From the NCBI RefSeq assembly GCF_001666835.1, contig NZ_LZJF01000120.1:1-64000 (forward strand): a stretch of DNA of 64,000 nucleotides, written 5' to 3'. This document shows positions 1 through 11,279 of the stretch, piece by piece. The stretch's first letter is position 1. Each line of letters starts with the position of its first letter. Both the position numbers and the translations under genes were made by a program. Under the pieces are notes generated by a model. The model saw only the letters and a program-made list of their open reading frames with translations. It was not told where the DNA came from and did no database searches. The stretch comes from Mycobacterium sp. E3251 (GTDB lineage Bacteria; Actinomycetota; Actinomycetes; Mycobacteriales; Mycobacteriaceae).

Positions 1-1131
1 CACGCCGCGGCCACGCTGGACATCCGCGCCGGCCATGTGGCCCTGCGCGTGCTGCACGACGATTCCGCCGTCACCGGGGTCCTGCTGGGCAGCGTGGACG
101 GCTACGGAATCATCAACGCGCCCGCGGTGATCCTGGCCTCGGGAGGGCTCGGGCACCTCTACGGCGCGACCACCAATCCCGAGGGCTCCACCGGTGACGG
201 GATCGCGCTGGCCCTGTGGGCCGGCGTCGCGGTCAGCGACCTGGAGTTCATCCAGTTCCACCCGACGATGCTCTTCGGCGGGGCCGGCGGGCGGCGTCCG
301 CTGGTTACCGAGGCCATCCGCGGTGAGGGCGCGATACTCCTTGACCGACAAGGCAATTCGGTGACGGCCGGTGTTCACCCGATGGGCGATCTGGCCCCGC
401 GTGACGTCGTCGCCGCGGCCATCGACACCCGGCTGAAGGCCACCGGCGACCCGTGCGTCTTCCTGGACGCGCGCGGCATCGAAGGCTTCGCCACCCGGTT
501 TCCGACCGTGACCGCCGCGTGCCGCGCCGCAGGCATCGACCCCGTCCGCCAGCCCATCCCGGTCGTCCCGGGGGCGCACTACAGCTGCGGCGGCGTCGTC
601 ACCGATGTGCACGGCCAAACGGAACTGCCCGGCCTGTTCGCCGCCGGCGAGGTGGCCCGCACCGGACTGCACGGCGCCAATCGGCTGGCGTCCAACAGCC
701 TGCTCGAGGGTCTGGTGGTCGGTGGCCGCGCCGGGAAAGCCGCGGCCGCGCACGCGATGGCGGCGGGGCGCGTCAGGGCCGTCGAGCCCGAGCCCATCGC
801 CCACACCGCCCCGGAACGCGGCGCTTTGCAGGCCGCGATGAGCCGCGACGCCTCGGTCGTGCGCGACGCCGCCGGGCTGCAGCGCTTGTCCGACACCCTG
901 TCTGGGGCGCGGGTGCGCCGCATCGCCGGCCGTCGCGACTTCGAGGACGTCGCGCTGGCCGTGGCCGCCCGCGCGGTGACCAGCGCGGCCCTCGCCCGCA
1001 CCGAGAGCCGGGGCTGCCACCATCGCGCGGAGTATCCCGACCCCGCACCCGAACAGGGCCGCAGCAGCGTGCTGCGGCTGGCCGACGACCAGAACTCGGT
1101 GCTGGTGGAAGCGCTGGCGGCGGTGGGCTGA
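1..1131 (+). CDS. nadB: L-aspartate oxidase, 3' part (5' end outside window)
   Basis: Flavoprotein that oxidises L-aspartate to iminoaspartate, the first step of de novo NAD synthesis in the cytosol. The frame is open from base 1, so roughly the last 376 residues are present and the N-terminal FAD-binding start is missing. Visible family signatures are the ASGGLGHLY segment, the EFIQFHPTM segment, the GEGAILLD loop and the late GLFAAGEVARTGLHGANRLASNS region, which closes the FAD site in the succinate dehydrogenase/NadB flavoprotein family. The TGA stop overlaps the ATG of nadC by one base (TGATG), so the two are translationally coupled. nadA should lie just upstream, outside the window. The identification is firm; only the 5' end is unseen. 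Confidence 0.95.
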   Translation, partial: HAAATLDIRAGHVALRVLHDDSAVTGVLLGSVDGYGIINAPAVILASGGLGHLYGATTNPEGSTGDGIALALWAGVAVSDLEFIQFHPTMLFGGAGGRRPLVTEAIRGEGAILLDRQGNSVTAGVHPMGDLAPRDVVAAAIDTRLKATGDPCVFLDARGIEGFATRFPTVTAACRAAGIDPVRQPIPVVPGAHYSCGGVVTDVHGQTELPGLFAAGEVARTGLHGANRLASNSLLEGLVVGGRAGKAAAAHAMAAGRVRAVEPEPIAHTAPERGALQAAMSRDASVVRDAAGLQRLSDTLSGARVRRIAGRRDFEDVALAVAARAVTSAALARTESRGCHHRAEYPDPAPEQGRSSVLRLADDQNSVLVEALAAVG

Positions 1132-1982
1132 TGATGCTGCCCGAAGAACGAAGCGCCGCTCAAGACACCATCCGGCGCGGTCTGGAAGAGGACCTGCGCT
1201 ACGGGCCCGACATCACCACGCTCGCGACGGTGCCCGCCGGTGCGGTGGCCACGGCGTCGATGGTGCCCCGGGAGCCGGGCGTGATCGCCGGCGTCGAGGT
1301 CGCGCTGCTGGTTCTCGACGCGGTCCTCGCCGGCGGCTACGAAGTGGTGCACAGCGTCGAGGACGGCGCCCGGCTGCAGCCGGGCGAGCCGGTGCTGACG
1401 GTGCGCGCGGACACCCGAGGCCTGCTGACCGCCGAGCGGACCATGCTGAATCTCGTGTGCCACCTGTCGGGCATCGCCACCACGACGGCGGCCTGGGTCG
1501 AGGCGGTGGAGGGCACGAAAGCGAAGGTCCGCGACACCCGCAAGACGCTGCCCGGGCTGCGTGCGCTGCAGAAGTACGCGGTGCGGCTCGGCGGCGGCGT
1601 CAACCACCGGATGGGCCTGGGGGACGCGGCGCTGATCAAGGACAACCACGTGGTGGCCGCCGGCTCGGTGGTGGACGCGCTGCGCGCCGTGCGCGACGCG
1701 GCGCCGGATCTGCCGTGCGAGGTGGAGGTGGACTCCCTCGAACAGCTGGACGAGGTGCTGGGCGAAAAGCCGGAACTGGTGCTGCTGGACAACTTTCCGG
1801 TCTGGCAGACACAGATGGCCGTGCAGCGTCGCGACGCGCGCGCCCCAGCCGTGCTGCTCGAGTCCTCGGGCGGGCTCACCCTGGAAAACGCCGCCACCTA
1901 CGCGGCAACCGGGGTGGACTACCTGGCCGTCGGCGCGCTGACCCACTCGGTGCGCGCGCTCGACGTCGGCCTGGACATGTAG
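1131..1982 (+). CDS. nadC: nicotinate-nucleotide pyrophosphorylase (quinolinate phosphoribosyltransferase)
   Basis: Converts quinolinate and PRPP to nicotinate mononucleotide, the step after NadA in NAD synthesis. The 283-residue protein is of normal family length. Visible features are the N-terminal EDLRYGPDITT segment, the RDTRKTLPGLR substrate-binding loop (about 138-148), KYAVRLGGGVNHRMGL, the acidic EVEVDSLEQ strand and the C-terminal VDYLAVGALTHS phosphate-binding strand. The ATG at 1131 overlaps the nadB stop; a second ATG follows directly at 1134, so either could be used. The gene ends an apparent nadABC operon and faces the convergent gene at 2070-2492 across a short gap that carries an inverted repeat. 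Confidence 0.96.
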   Translation: MMLPEERSAAQDTIRRGLEEDLRYGPDITTLATVPAGAVATASMVPREPGVIAGVEVALLVLDAVLAGGYEVVHSVEDGARLQPGEPVLTVRADTRGLLTAERTMLNLVCHLSGIATTTAAWVEAVEGTKAKVRDTRKTLPGLRALQKYAVRLGGGVNHRMGLGDAALIKDNHVVAAGSVVDALRAVRDAAPDLPCEVEVDSLEQLDEVLGEKPELVLLDNFPVWQTQMAVQRRDARAPAVLLESSGGLTLENAATYAATGVDYLAVGALTHSVRALDVGLDM

Positions 1983-1992
1983 TTCTCGACAA

Positions 1993-2051
1993 CGAGTGTG
2001 CGTCCAGGGCGCTCCCCGTCGGCGTGTCGCCGCCGTGAGCGCACACTCGAC
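1993..2051. repeat. intergenic inverted repeat between convergent genes, copy A of a dispersed repeat
   Basis: Ten-base perfect inverted repeat, CGAGTGTGCG at 1993-2002 and CGCACACTCG at 2040-2049, with a 37-base spacer. It lies between the ends of nadC and the convergent gene at 2070. Its right side (2020-2051, 32 bases) matches the reverse complement of 31856-31887 at 27 of 32 positions. A role as a two-way terminator is an inference from position; there is no U-tract. Confidence 0.6.
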
Positions 2052-2069
2052 GGCGCCCCCGAAAGCGCC

Positions 2070-2492
2070 TCAGGCGATGTCGCCGACGAAAACGCCGATC
2101 CGCCGCAGCTGCATGCGGGCCATCCGCGGCAGACGTTCGGCGTCGGGGCCCTCGGTGCCGGCCGGCAGGATCCGCGGATTGGTGATGTGCACCACGCGGT
2201 TGCGGCTGAACTGCACGTCGGCCTCGCCGGCCGCCAGGACGTTCTTGACCCAGTTCGTCTTGCCGTGGCCCAGCGCGATCGCCAGCACGTTCCCCTTGCG
2301 GTAGGGGGTGATGATCGTCTCGTACGGCGTGCCTGAGGTGCGGCCCCGATGCTTGATGGTCGCCGTGCCGGGCAAAAAGCGGGCGATCGGCTTGACCGCC
2401 GGGTTGAAGTACTTGATCTGGAAGCGCTCGAACCAGGGCGGGAACACCATCGGGACGCCCGGGGCGTTATTGGGGTGATCCTTCGCGGACAT
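2070..2492 (-). CDS. nitroreductase-family, deazaflavin-dependent (F420) protein
   Basis: A 140-residue protein of the small split-barrel family (DUF385, Ddn-like) that is expanded in mycobacteria and binds F420 or related flavins. Visible family features are [28 protein letters not shown], given here in outline only, followed by [20 protein letters not shown] and [17 protein letters not shown], and then a basic R/H-rich strand. It corresponds in position to M. tuberculosis Rv1598c as I recall it. The start ATG at 2490-2492 has an AGGGAG Shine-Dalgarno sequence that sits inside a short dyad (2494-2510). The substrate cannot be told from sequence; many relatives are quinone or nitro-drug reductases. 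A counterpart of Rv1597 is not seen between this gene and nadC. Confidence 0.85.
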   Translation of the reverse strand: MSAKDHPNNAPGVPMVFPPWFERFQIKYFNPAVKPIARFLPGTATIKHRGRTSGTPYETIITPYRKGNVLAIALGHGKTNWVKNVLAAGEADVQFSRNRVVHITNPRILPAGTEGPDAERLPRMARMQLRRIGVFVGDIA

Positions 2493-2493
2493 G

Positions 2494-2510
2494 ACAACTC
2501 CCTGAGTTGT
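2494..2510. promoter_or_regulatory. 17-base dyad over the ribosome binding site of the 2070-2492 gene
   Basis: Perfect inverted repeat ACAACTC-CCT-GAGTTGT immediately upstream of the minus-strand start codon and between two divergent genes (hisD reads the other way). Read on the minus strand it contains the AGGGAG Shine-Dalgarno. It could be a repressor site or a small hairpin hiding the ribosome binding site; nothing in the sequence decides between these. Confidence 0.4.
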
Positions 2511-2576
2511 GGGGGGCTTACCCGGGCACTGTACCGGTCGGATATCGACTTGAGTTCCTCTGGGACAATGGAGGCA

Positions 2577-5654
<3,078 letters not shown>

Positions 5655-5658
<4 letters not shown>

Positions 5659-6275
5659 CAAAACCATCCGTCGTCGTCCTGGATTACGGCTCGGGCAACC
5701 TACGGTCGGCACAGCGCGCGCTCGAGCGGGCGGGCGCGTCGGTCGAGGTGACCGCCGACGCCGATGCGGCGGCCGCCGCCGACGGGCTGGTGGTGCCCGG
5801 GGTCGGCGCCTTCGAGGCCTGCATGACCGGCCTGCGCAGAGTCAAGGGGGACCGCATCATCGCCGACCGCGTCGCCGCCGGGCGCCCGGTGCTGGGCGTC
5901 TGCGTGGGCATGCAGATCCTGTTCGCCGGCGGCGTCGAATTCGGTGTGCAGACAACGGGTTGCGGCCAGTGGCCGGGCGAGGTCACCCGGCTGGATGCCC
6001 CGGTGATCCCGCACATGGGATGGAACGTTGTCGACGCCGGTGCGGGCAGCACCCTGTTCAAGGGGCTGGACGCCGACACCCGCTTCTACTTCGTGCACTC
6101 CTACGCCGCGCAGCGCTGGGAGGGTTCGCCGGAGGCCGTGCTCACCTGGGCCACCCACCGGGTGCCCTTCCTAGCCGCCGTCGAGCTGGGTCCGCTGTCG
6201 GCCACGCAATTTCACCCCGAAAAGAGTGGGGATGCGGGTGCGGCCGTGCTGCGCAACTGGATTGAGGCACTGTGA
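5655..6275 (+). CDS. hisH: imidazole glycerol phosphate synthase, glutaminase subunit
   Basis: Class I glutamine amidotransferase that releases ammonia for HisF. The 206-residue protein has the [10 protein letters not shown] loop, the [10 protein letters not shown] nucleophile elbow with Cys83, and the C-terminal catalytic His-Glu in [12 protein letters not shown]. It pairs with hisF two genes downstream (7849-8634). The GTG start at 5655 overlaps the hisB stop. A possible GTG start of the next gene at 6272 overlaps its own stop. Confidence 0.96.
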
Positions 6276-6295
6276 CGAGCGGCTTGGGAGGGAAT

Positions 6296-7039
6296 GTGTT
6301 GATCTTGTTGCCGGCGGTCGACGTGGTCGAAGGCCGCGCCGTGCGGCTGGTCCAGGGCAAGGCGGGCAGCGAGACCGAATACGGCTCGGCGCTGGACGCG
6401 GCGCTGAACTGGCAGCGCGACGGGGCGGAATGGATCCACCTGGTCGACCTGGACGCGGCGTTCGGGCGGGGCTCGAACCGCGAACTGCTGGCCGAGGTGG
6501 TGGGCAAGCTCGACGTGCAGGTGGAGCTGTCGGGCGGGATCCGGGACGACGACTCGCTGGCCGCGGCGCTGGCCACCGGCTGCGCCCGGGTCAACCTGGG
6601 CACGGCGGCCTTGGAGAACCCCCAGTGGTGTGCCCGCGCCATCGCCGAGCACGGCGAGAAGGTCGCCGTCGGGCTCGACGTGCAAATCGACAAAACCAGG
6701 CCAGCGGGGCAACACCGACTGCGCGGGCGCGGCTGGGAGACCGACGGCGGCGACCTGTGGGAGGTGCTGGAACGCCTTGACGGCGAAGGATGTTCGCGCT
6801 TCGTCGTCACCGACGTCACCAAGGACGGCACGCTGGGCGGCCCCAACCTCGACCTGCTGGCCGCCGTCGCCGACCGCACCGAGGCCCCGGTGATCGCCTC
6901 CGGCGGCGTGTCCAGCCTGGACGACCTGCGCGCGATCGCGACCCTCACCGACCGCGGGGTCGAGGGCGCCATCGTGGGCAAAGCCCTCTACGCCGGGCGG
7001 TTCACCCTGCCGCAGGCGCTGGCAGCGGTTGCGGGGTAG
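6296..7039 (+). CDS. priA: bifunctional ProFAR/phosphoribosylanthranilate isomerase
   Basis: (Beta-alpha)8-barrel isomerase that acts on ProFAR in histidine synthesis. In actinobacteria it also acts on phosphoribosylanthranilate in tryptophan synthesis. No trpF occurs in the neighbouring trp cluster, which supports the dual role here. Catalytic aspartates lie in [18 protein letters not shown] (shown in part) and in [25 protein letters not shown] and [13 protein letters not shown] bind phosphate. GTG 6296 is chosen because GGGAGG at 6286-6291 precedes it and [11 protein letters not shown] matches the usual family start; GTG 6272, overlapping the hisH stop, is the alternative. The loop after DVQI reads DKTRPAGQH, about four residues longer than I recall for M. 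tuberculosis. Confidence 0.93.
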   Translation: MLILLPAVDVVEGRAVRLVQGKAGSETEYGSALDAALNWQRDGAEWIHLVDLDAAFGRGSNRELLAEVVGKLDVQVELSGGIRDDDSLAAALATGCARVNLGTAALENPQWCARAIAEHGEKVAVGLDVQIDKTRPAGQHRLRGRGWETDGGDLWEVLERLDGEGCSRFVVTDVTKDGTLGGPNLDLLAAVADRTEAPVIASGGVSSLDDLRAIATLTDRGVEGAIVGKALYAGRFTLPQALAAVAG

Positions 7040-7043
7040 GGCC

Positions 7044-7847
7044 GTGACGGACCTGGACGCGTTGGTGGAGCAGGCGTCGGCGATCCTCGACGATGCCACC
7101 GAGCCGTTCGTCGCCGGCCACCGCGCAGATTCGGCGGTCCAGAAGAAGGGCAACGACTTCGCCACCGACGTGGATCTGGCGATCGAGCGGCAGGTGGTCG
7201 GCGCGCTGACGGAGGCGACCGGAATCGGCGTGCACGGCGAGGAATTCGGCGGCACCGACGTCGACTCCGAATGGGTGTGGGTGCTCGACCCCGTCGACGG
7301 CACGTTCAACTACGCGGCCGGATCGCCGATGGCGGGGATCCTGCTGGGCCTGCTGCACCGCGGCGACCCGGTCGCCGGGTTGACTTGGCTGCCCTTCGTC
7401 GACCAGCGCTACACCGCGGTGGTGGACGGTCCGTTGATGAAAAACGGTGTCGCGCAGCCCCCGCTGGCCGACATCGACCTGGCCGACGCCCTGATCGGCG
7501 CCGGCTCGTTCAGCGCCGACGCGCGGGGCCGGTTCCCCGGGCGGTACCGCATCGCCGTGCTAGAGAACCTGAGCCGCGTGTCGTCGCGGCTGCGGATGCA
7601 CGGGTCCACCGGACTCGACCTGGCCTACGTCGCCGACGGAGTCCTCGGTGGCTCGATCAGTTTCGGCGGCCACGTGTGGGACCACGCCGCCGGCGTCGCG
7701 CTGGTGCGGGCGGCGGGCGGTGTCGTGACCGACATCCGCGGTGAGCCGTGGAGCCCCGCGTCGGATTCCGCACTGGCCGCGGGACCCCGCGCACACGCCG
7801 AGATACTCGAAATCCTGCGCAGCACGGGCCGTCCGGAGGACTTCTGA
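7044..7847 (+). CDS. impA: inositol-monophosphatase family protein ImpA
   Basis: Lithium-sensitive, magnesium-dependent phosphatase of the inositol monophosphatase fold, about 267 residues. Metal-site motifs are [25 protein letters not shown] and the late [19 protein letters not shown]. It lies inside the his cluster, four bases after priA and one base before hisF. ImpA is usually assigned to inositol phosphate dephosphorylation, which feeds phosphatidylinositol and mycothiol pools. The operon position also makes a histidinol-phosphate phosphatase role thinkable, although mycobacteria carry a separate HisN, so I do not assign it. The GTG at 7044 is chosen because an earlier in-frame start at 7029 would overlap priA. 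Confidence 0.9.
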   Translation: MTDLDALVEQASAILDDATEPFVAGHRADSAVQKKGNDFATDVDLAIERQVVGALTEATGIGVHGEEFGGTDVDSEWVWVLDPVDGTFNYAAGSPMAGILLGLLHRGDPVAGLTWLPFVDQRYTAVVDGPLMKNGVAQPPLADIDLADALIGAGSFSADARGRFPGRYRIAVLENLSRVSSRLRMHGSTGLDLAYVADGVLGGSISFGGHVWDHAAGVALVRAAGGVVTDIRGEPWSPASDSALAAGPRAHAEILEILRSTGRPEDF

Positions 7848-7848
7848 G

Positions 7849-8634
7849 ATGTCGCACGCCAATGGCCTTGCGGTGCGGGTGATTCCGTGCCTGGACGTCG
7901 ATGCCGGGCGAGTCGTCAAGGGGGTCAACTTCGAAAACCTGCGGGATGCGGGCGATCCCGTCGAGCTCGCCGCCGCCTACGACGCCGAGGGTGCCGACGA
8001 GCTGACCTTTCTCGACGTCACCGCCTCGTCGTCGGGCCGCGCCACCATGCTCGACGTGGTGCGCCGCACGGCCGAACAGGTTTTCATTCCGCTGACCGTC
8101 GGCGGCGGGGTTCGCACGGTGGCCGACGTCGACGTCTTGCTGCGCGCGGGGGCCGACAAGGTCTCGATCAACACCGCCGCGATCGCTCGGCCCGACCTAC
8201 TGGAAGAAATGGCGCGGCAGTTCGGCTCGCAATGCATCGTGCTGTCGGTCGACGCCCGCACGGTTCCGCCGGAATCGGTGCCGACGCCGTCCGGTTGGGA
8301 GGTCACCACCCACGGCGGGCGCCGCGGGACCGGGATCGATGCCGTCGAATGGGCTTCCCGCGGCGCCGATCTGGGCGTGGGGGAGATCCTGCTGAACTCG
8401 ATGGACGCCGACGGCACCAAGGCCGGGTTCGACCTGCCGATGCTGCAGGCGGTGCGCTCGGCGGTCACGGTGCCGGTGATCGCCAGCGGTGGCGCCGGCG
8501 CGGCTGAACACTTCGCGCCCGCCGTCGCCGCCGGGGCCGATGCGGTGTTGGCGGCCAGCGTCTTTCACTTCCGGGAGTTGACCATCGGTCAGGTGAAGGC
8601 CGCGATGGCCGCCGAAGGGATCACCGTGCGATGA
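7849..8634 (+). CDS. hisF: imidazole glycerol phosphate synthase, cyclase subunit
   Basis: (Beta-alpha)8-barrel cyclase that uses ammonia from HisH to make imidazole glycerol phosphate and AICAR. The 261 residues carry the two catalytic-aspartate strands, [16 protein letters not shown] and [16 protein letters not shown], and the phosphate-binding [11 protein letters not shown] and [12 protein letters not shown] segments. ATG 7849 is one base after the impA stop; the TGA overlaps hisI by four bases. HisF is separated from its partner HisH by priA and impA, the usual mycobacterial arrangement. Confidence 0.96.
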   Translation: MSHANGLAVRVIPCLDVDAGRVVKGVNFENLRDAGDPVELAAAYDAEGADELTFLDVTASSSGRATMLDVVRRTAEQVFIPLTVGGGVRTVADVDVLLRAGADKVSINTAAIARPDLLEEMARQFGSQCIVLSVDARTVPPESVPTPSGWEVTTHGGRRGTGIDAVEWASRGADLGVGEILLNSMDADGTKAGFDLPMLQAVRSAVTVPVIASGGAGAAEHFAPAVAAGADAVLAASVFHFRELTIGQVKAAMAAEGITVR

Positions 8635-8978
8635 CGCTGGACCCACGGATCGCCGCGCGGCTGAAGCGCAACGCCGACGGCCTGTTCACCGCCGTCGTGC
8701 AGGAACGCGGCACGGGCGACGTGCTGATGGTCGCCTGGATGGACGACGCGGCGCTGGCCCGCACCCTGGAAACCCGTGAGGCGACCTATTATTCGCGGTC
8801 CCGCGGCGAGCAGTGGGTCAAGGGCGCGACGTCCGGCCACACCCAGCGCGTGCACTCGGTGCGGCTGGATTGCGACGGCGACACCGTGCTGCTGACGGTC
8901 GACCAGGTGGGCGCCGCCTGCCACACCGGCGACCACAGCTGCTTCGACGCCGACGTGCTGCTGGAACCGGAGACATAG
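8631..8978 (+). CDS. hisI: phosphoribosyl-AMP cyclohydrolase
   Basis: Zinc enzyme that opens the purine ring of phosphoribosyl-AMP in histidine synthesis. This 115-residue monofunctional form lacks the HisE pyrophosphohydrolase domain. Signature segments are [35 protein letters not shown] (in part), [12 protein letters not shown] and the zinc cysteines in [13 protein letters not shown] overlap with hisF. It is the last gene of the cluster; hisG and hisE are not in the window. Confidence 0.96.
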   Translation: MTLDPRIAARLKRNADGLFTAVVQERGTGDVLMVAWMDDAALARTLETREATYYSRSRGEQWVKGATSGHTQRVHSVRLDCDGDTVLLTVDQVGAACHTGDHSCFDADVLLEPET

Positions 8979-9008
8979 GTTGCTGCGGCCCGAGCGGGCA
9001 CCCAGGCG

Positions 9009-9365
9009 TTAAATCGCGGTGCGACGCCGCAGCCGGGCGGCGGCCAGGAATTCGACCCAGGACACCACGTCGGAGTGCTGCCTGAGCAGGGCGCGTCGCT
9101 GGCGTTCGGTCATGCCGCCCCAGACTCCCCACTCGACCTGGTTTTCGAGCGCGTCGGCGCCGCACTCCAGGATTACCGGGCAGTGCCGGCAGATCGTCGC
9201 GGCCCTTCTCTGGGCGGCGCCGCGAACGAACATCTCGTCCGGGTCGCCGGTGCGACAGCGTGCTTTGGAAACCCAGCCGTCGCGATCCTCAGTCCGCACA
9301 CTGCGCAGATGGTTTCGAATCGGACCGTCGATGCCGCTTTCTGCGGCGGTTCGGGTAGCTGACAT
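9009..9365 (-). CDS. WhiB-family iron-sulfur regulator, WhiB4-like
   Basis: A 118-residue actinobacterial Wbl protein expected to hold a redox-sensitive [4Fe-4S] cluster. Four cysteines at 37, 59, 62 and 68 give the Wbl pattern (a lone Cys, then CxxCxxxxxC), followed by the GVWGG turn at about 80-84 and a basic C-terminus (RLRRR). The phrases WVSKARCRT, FVRGAAQRRAA and GGMTERQRRALLRQH closely resemble WhiB4 of M. tuberculosis as I remember it. WhiB4 lies elsewhere there, so this may be a second WhiB4 paralogue. A strong Shine-Dalgarno (AAGGGGGA) precedes the ATG at 9363-9365. It faces hisI tail to tail and is divergent from the cation exchanger at 9631. Confidence 0.9.
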   Translation of the reverse strand: MSATRTAAESGIDGPIRNHLRSVRTEDRDGWVSKARCRTGDPDEMFVRGAAQRRAATICRHCPVILECGADALENQVEWGVWGGMTERQRRALLRQHSDVVSWVEFLAAARLRRRTAI

Positions 9366-9630
9366 CGCTTCCCCCTTTGCTCCGGCCGCGCTGAGAGTTC
9401 AGCGTTCGGATATCTGGCTGTCTTGGTTTTCTACGGCCCGAGCCCGTGTAAACACGAGGCGAATGTTGCGACCGTATGAAACGCCGTTGGGCAAACGTAG
9501 GGGCTTTGGTCGCAGACATCCGAGGACCTTCGGCTCAAGGACGTCGCGGCAACGCCGTCGCCGGGCCGGGAGAATCACGACCGAGGTCCGAAGTCGCCCG
9601 ATCGCGAGCCGTGGATGAGAATGGCGGTCG
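9366..9630. promoter_or_regulatory. divergent promoter region, whiB4-like gene / cation exchanger
   Basis: A 265-base gene-free stretch between two divergent genes. It holds a short dyad CGTGT-AA-ACACG at 9445-9456 that could be an operator, and the minus-strand ribosome binding site for the whiB gene. No convincing -35/-10 pair could be fixed by eye for either gene. Confidence 0.4.
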
Positions 9631-10725
9631 ATGTTGAGACGGGTGTCGTGGACCGCGGTCGTGCCGCTGCTTGCCGTCGCCGTGCTGGCCGTGATCTGGG
9701 GCGAGAAGCTGGGCCCGGCGATGGTCGCGCTGACGGCGGCATTGCTCATCGGAGCCGTGCTGGCCGCGGTGCACCACGCGGAGGTGGTCGCGGCCCGGGT
9801 CGGTGAGCCGTTCGGCTCGCTGGTGCTCGCGGCCGCGGTGACGGTGATCGAGGTGGCGCTCATCGTCTCGCTGATGGCGTCCGGGGGCAACGAGGCCGCC
9901 ACCCTGGCCCGGGACACCGTGTTCGCGGCGGCGATGATCACCACCAACGGCATCGCGGGGCTGTCGCTGCTGCTCGGCTCGCGGCGCTACGGCGTGACGC
10001 TGTTCAACGCCGAGGGCAGCGGCGCCGCGCTGGCCACCGTCACCACGCTGGCGACGCTGAGCCTGGTGCTGCCCGCGTTCACCACCAGCCAAGTGGGCAG
10101 GGAGTTCTCTCCGGGCCAACTGACGTTCGCGGCGGTGGCGTCGTTGCTGGTCTATCTGGTCTTCGCCTTCACCCAGACGGTGCGCCACCGCGACTTCTTC
10201 CTGCCCGTCGCGCAGAAGGGCCAGAAGAAGCGGCTGTTCGAGGATGAAAGCCATGCCGAGCCGCCGAGCCGCGGCGCCGCGCTCGGGAGTCTGGGGCTGC
10301 TGCTGGTCGCCCTCGTCGCGGTGGTGGGACTGGCCGAGGAGGAATCGCCGGCGGTCGAGCGTGCCGTGACCGCGGTCGGATTTCCGCAGTCATTCGTCGG
10401 CGTGGTGATCGCCGCGCTGGTGCTGCTGCCGGAGACCCTGGCGGCCGCGCGCACGGCGCGCCAGGGCCGCATCCAGACCAGCCTCAACCTGGCGTACGGC
10501 TCGGCGATGGCCAGCATCGGGCTCACCATCCCGGCGATCGCGCTGGCCTCCATCTGGCTCAAGGGACCGTTGGTGCTCGGGCTGGGCCCCATTCAGCTGG
10601 TGCTGCTGGCGCTGACCGTCGTGATCAGCATGCTGACGGTCGTTCCCGGGCGCGCCACCAGGCTGCAGGGGGAGCTGCATCTGGTGCTGCTCGCCGCCTA
10701 CGTTTTCCTGGCGATCAGCCCGTAG
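9631..10725 (+). CDS. chaA: CaCA-type calcium/proton (cation) exchanger, ChaA-like
   Basis: Integral membrane antiporter of 364 residues with about eleven hydrophobic segments in two homologous halves. The first half carries EPFGSLVLAAAVTVIEVALI and the GGNEAATLARDTVFAAAM segment (both in part). The second half carries ALVLLPETLAAARTARQGR and NLAYGSAMASIGLTIPAIA, which are the paired alpha-repeat motifs of calcium/cation antiporters, including the acidic residues that coordinate the ion. A soluble charged loop (about 190-215, KKRLFEDESHAEPP) separates the halves. It matches the position of Rv1607. The ion (calcium, sodium or potassium) is not determined by sequence. Its end overlaps bcpB by 11 bases, tail to tail. 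Confidence 0.88.
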   Translation: MLRRVSWTAVVPLLAVAVLAVIWGEKLGPAMVALTAALLIGAVLAAVHHAEVVAARVGEPFGSLVLAAAVTVIEVALIVSLMASGGNEAATLARDTVFAAAMITTNGIAGLSLLLGSRRYGVTLFNAEGSGAALATVTTLATLSLVLPAFTTSQVGREFSPGQLTFAAVASLLVYLVFAFTQTVRHRDFFLPVAQKGQKKRLFEDESHAEPPSRGAALGSLGLLLVALVAVVGLAEEESPAVERAVTAVGFPQSFVGVVIAALVLLPETLAAARTARQGRIQTSLNLAYGSAMASIGLTIPAIALASIWLKGPLVLGLGPIQLVLLALTVVISMLTVVPGRATRLQGELHLVLLAAYVFLAISP

Positions 10726-11185
10726 GCGCCGACCGGCTGCGCAGTGTCTCCAACGCCTTGTCGGCGTGGGTGTCCATGCTGAACTCGCTGGAAATCACGT
10801 TGAGCACCGTGCGATCGGTGTCGATGACGAACGTGGTTCGCTTGACCGGCAGCAGCTTGCTGAGCAGGCCACGCTTGACGCCGAACTGCGCGGCAACGGT
10901 GCCCTCGGTGTCCGACAGCAGCGGGTAGTCGAACTTCTGCATGTCGGCGAACTTGGCCTGCTTCTGCACGGGATCGGCACTGATGCCGACCCGATTGGCG
11001 CCCACGGCGGCGAATTCCGCTGCCAGGTCCCGGAAATGGCAGGCCTCCTTGGTGCAGCCCGGTGTCATCGCGGCGGGGTAGAAGAACAGCACCACCGGTC
11101 CGCTGGAGAGCAACTCGCTGAGCTTGCGCGGCGTCCCCGTCTGATCGGGAAGTTCGAAGTCCGCGACGGTGTCACCAGTTTTCAT
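10715..11185 (-). CDS. bcpB: BcpB-type peroxiredoxin (thiol peroxidase)
   Basis: A 156-residue bacterioferritin-comigratory-protein peroxiredoxin that reduces hydroperoxides using thioredoxin or similar donors in the cytosol. The active site reads TPGCTKEAC, with peroxidatic Cys44 and a likely resolving Cys49 five residues on, as in atypical two-cysteine PrxQ enzymes. The thioredoxin-like core VVLFFYPAAM precedes it and TTFVIDTDRTV follows. It is divergent from trpE, with a perfect 13-base inverted repeat in the shared upstream region. Confidence 0.92.
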   Translation of the reverse strand: MKTGDTVADFELPDQTGTPRKLSELLSSGPVVLFFYPAAMTPGCTKEACHFRDLAAEFAAVGANRVGISADPVQKQAKFADMQKFDYPLLSDTEGTVAAQFGVKRGLLSKLLPVKRTTFVIDTDRTVLNVISSEFSMDTHADKALETLRSRSAPTG

Positions 11186-11187
11186 GC

Positions 11188-11247
11188 CGCGAGCGTAACG
11201 CCACCGCGAATCTCGAGGCTGGAAAGCGCAGCCACGTTACGCTCGCG
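11188..11247. promoter_or_regulatory. 13-base perfect inverted repeat between bcpB and trpE
   Basis: CGCGAGCGTAACG at 11188-11200 and its exact complement CGTTACGCTCGCG at 11235-11247, with a 34-base spacer. It starts three bases upstream of the bcpB start codon and ends 32 bases before the trpE start. It could be a paired operator for the divergent promoters or an RNA stem in one transcript. No leader peptide rich in Trp codons was seen before trpE. Confidence 0.5.
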
Positions 11248-11279
11248 AACCCCCACCGCCCATCTGCGAGGATGGTTCG

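Noticed and set aside
579-1946. 455-codon minus-strand frame opposite nadB/nadC
   Set aside because: Antisense shadow of two well-identified genes without any recognisable motif.
11201-11279. Tryptophan leader peptide or T-box before trpE
   Set aside because: No short frame with adjacent Trp codons and no T-box sequence was found; only the inverted repeat is notable.
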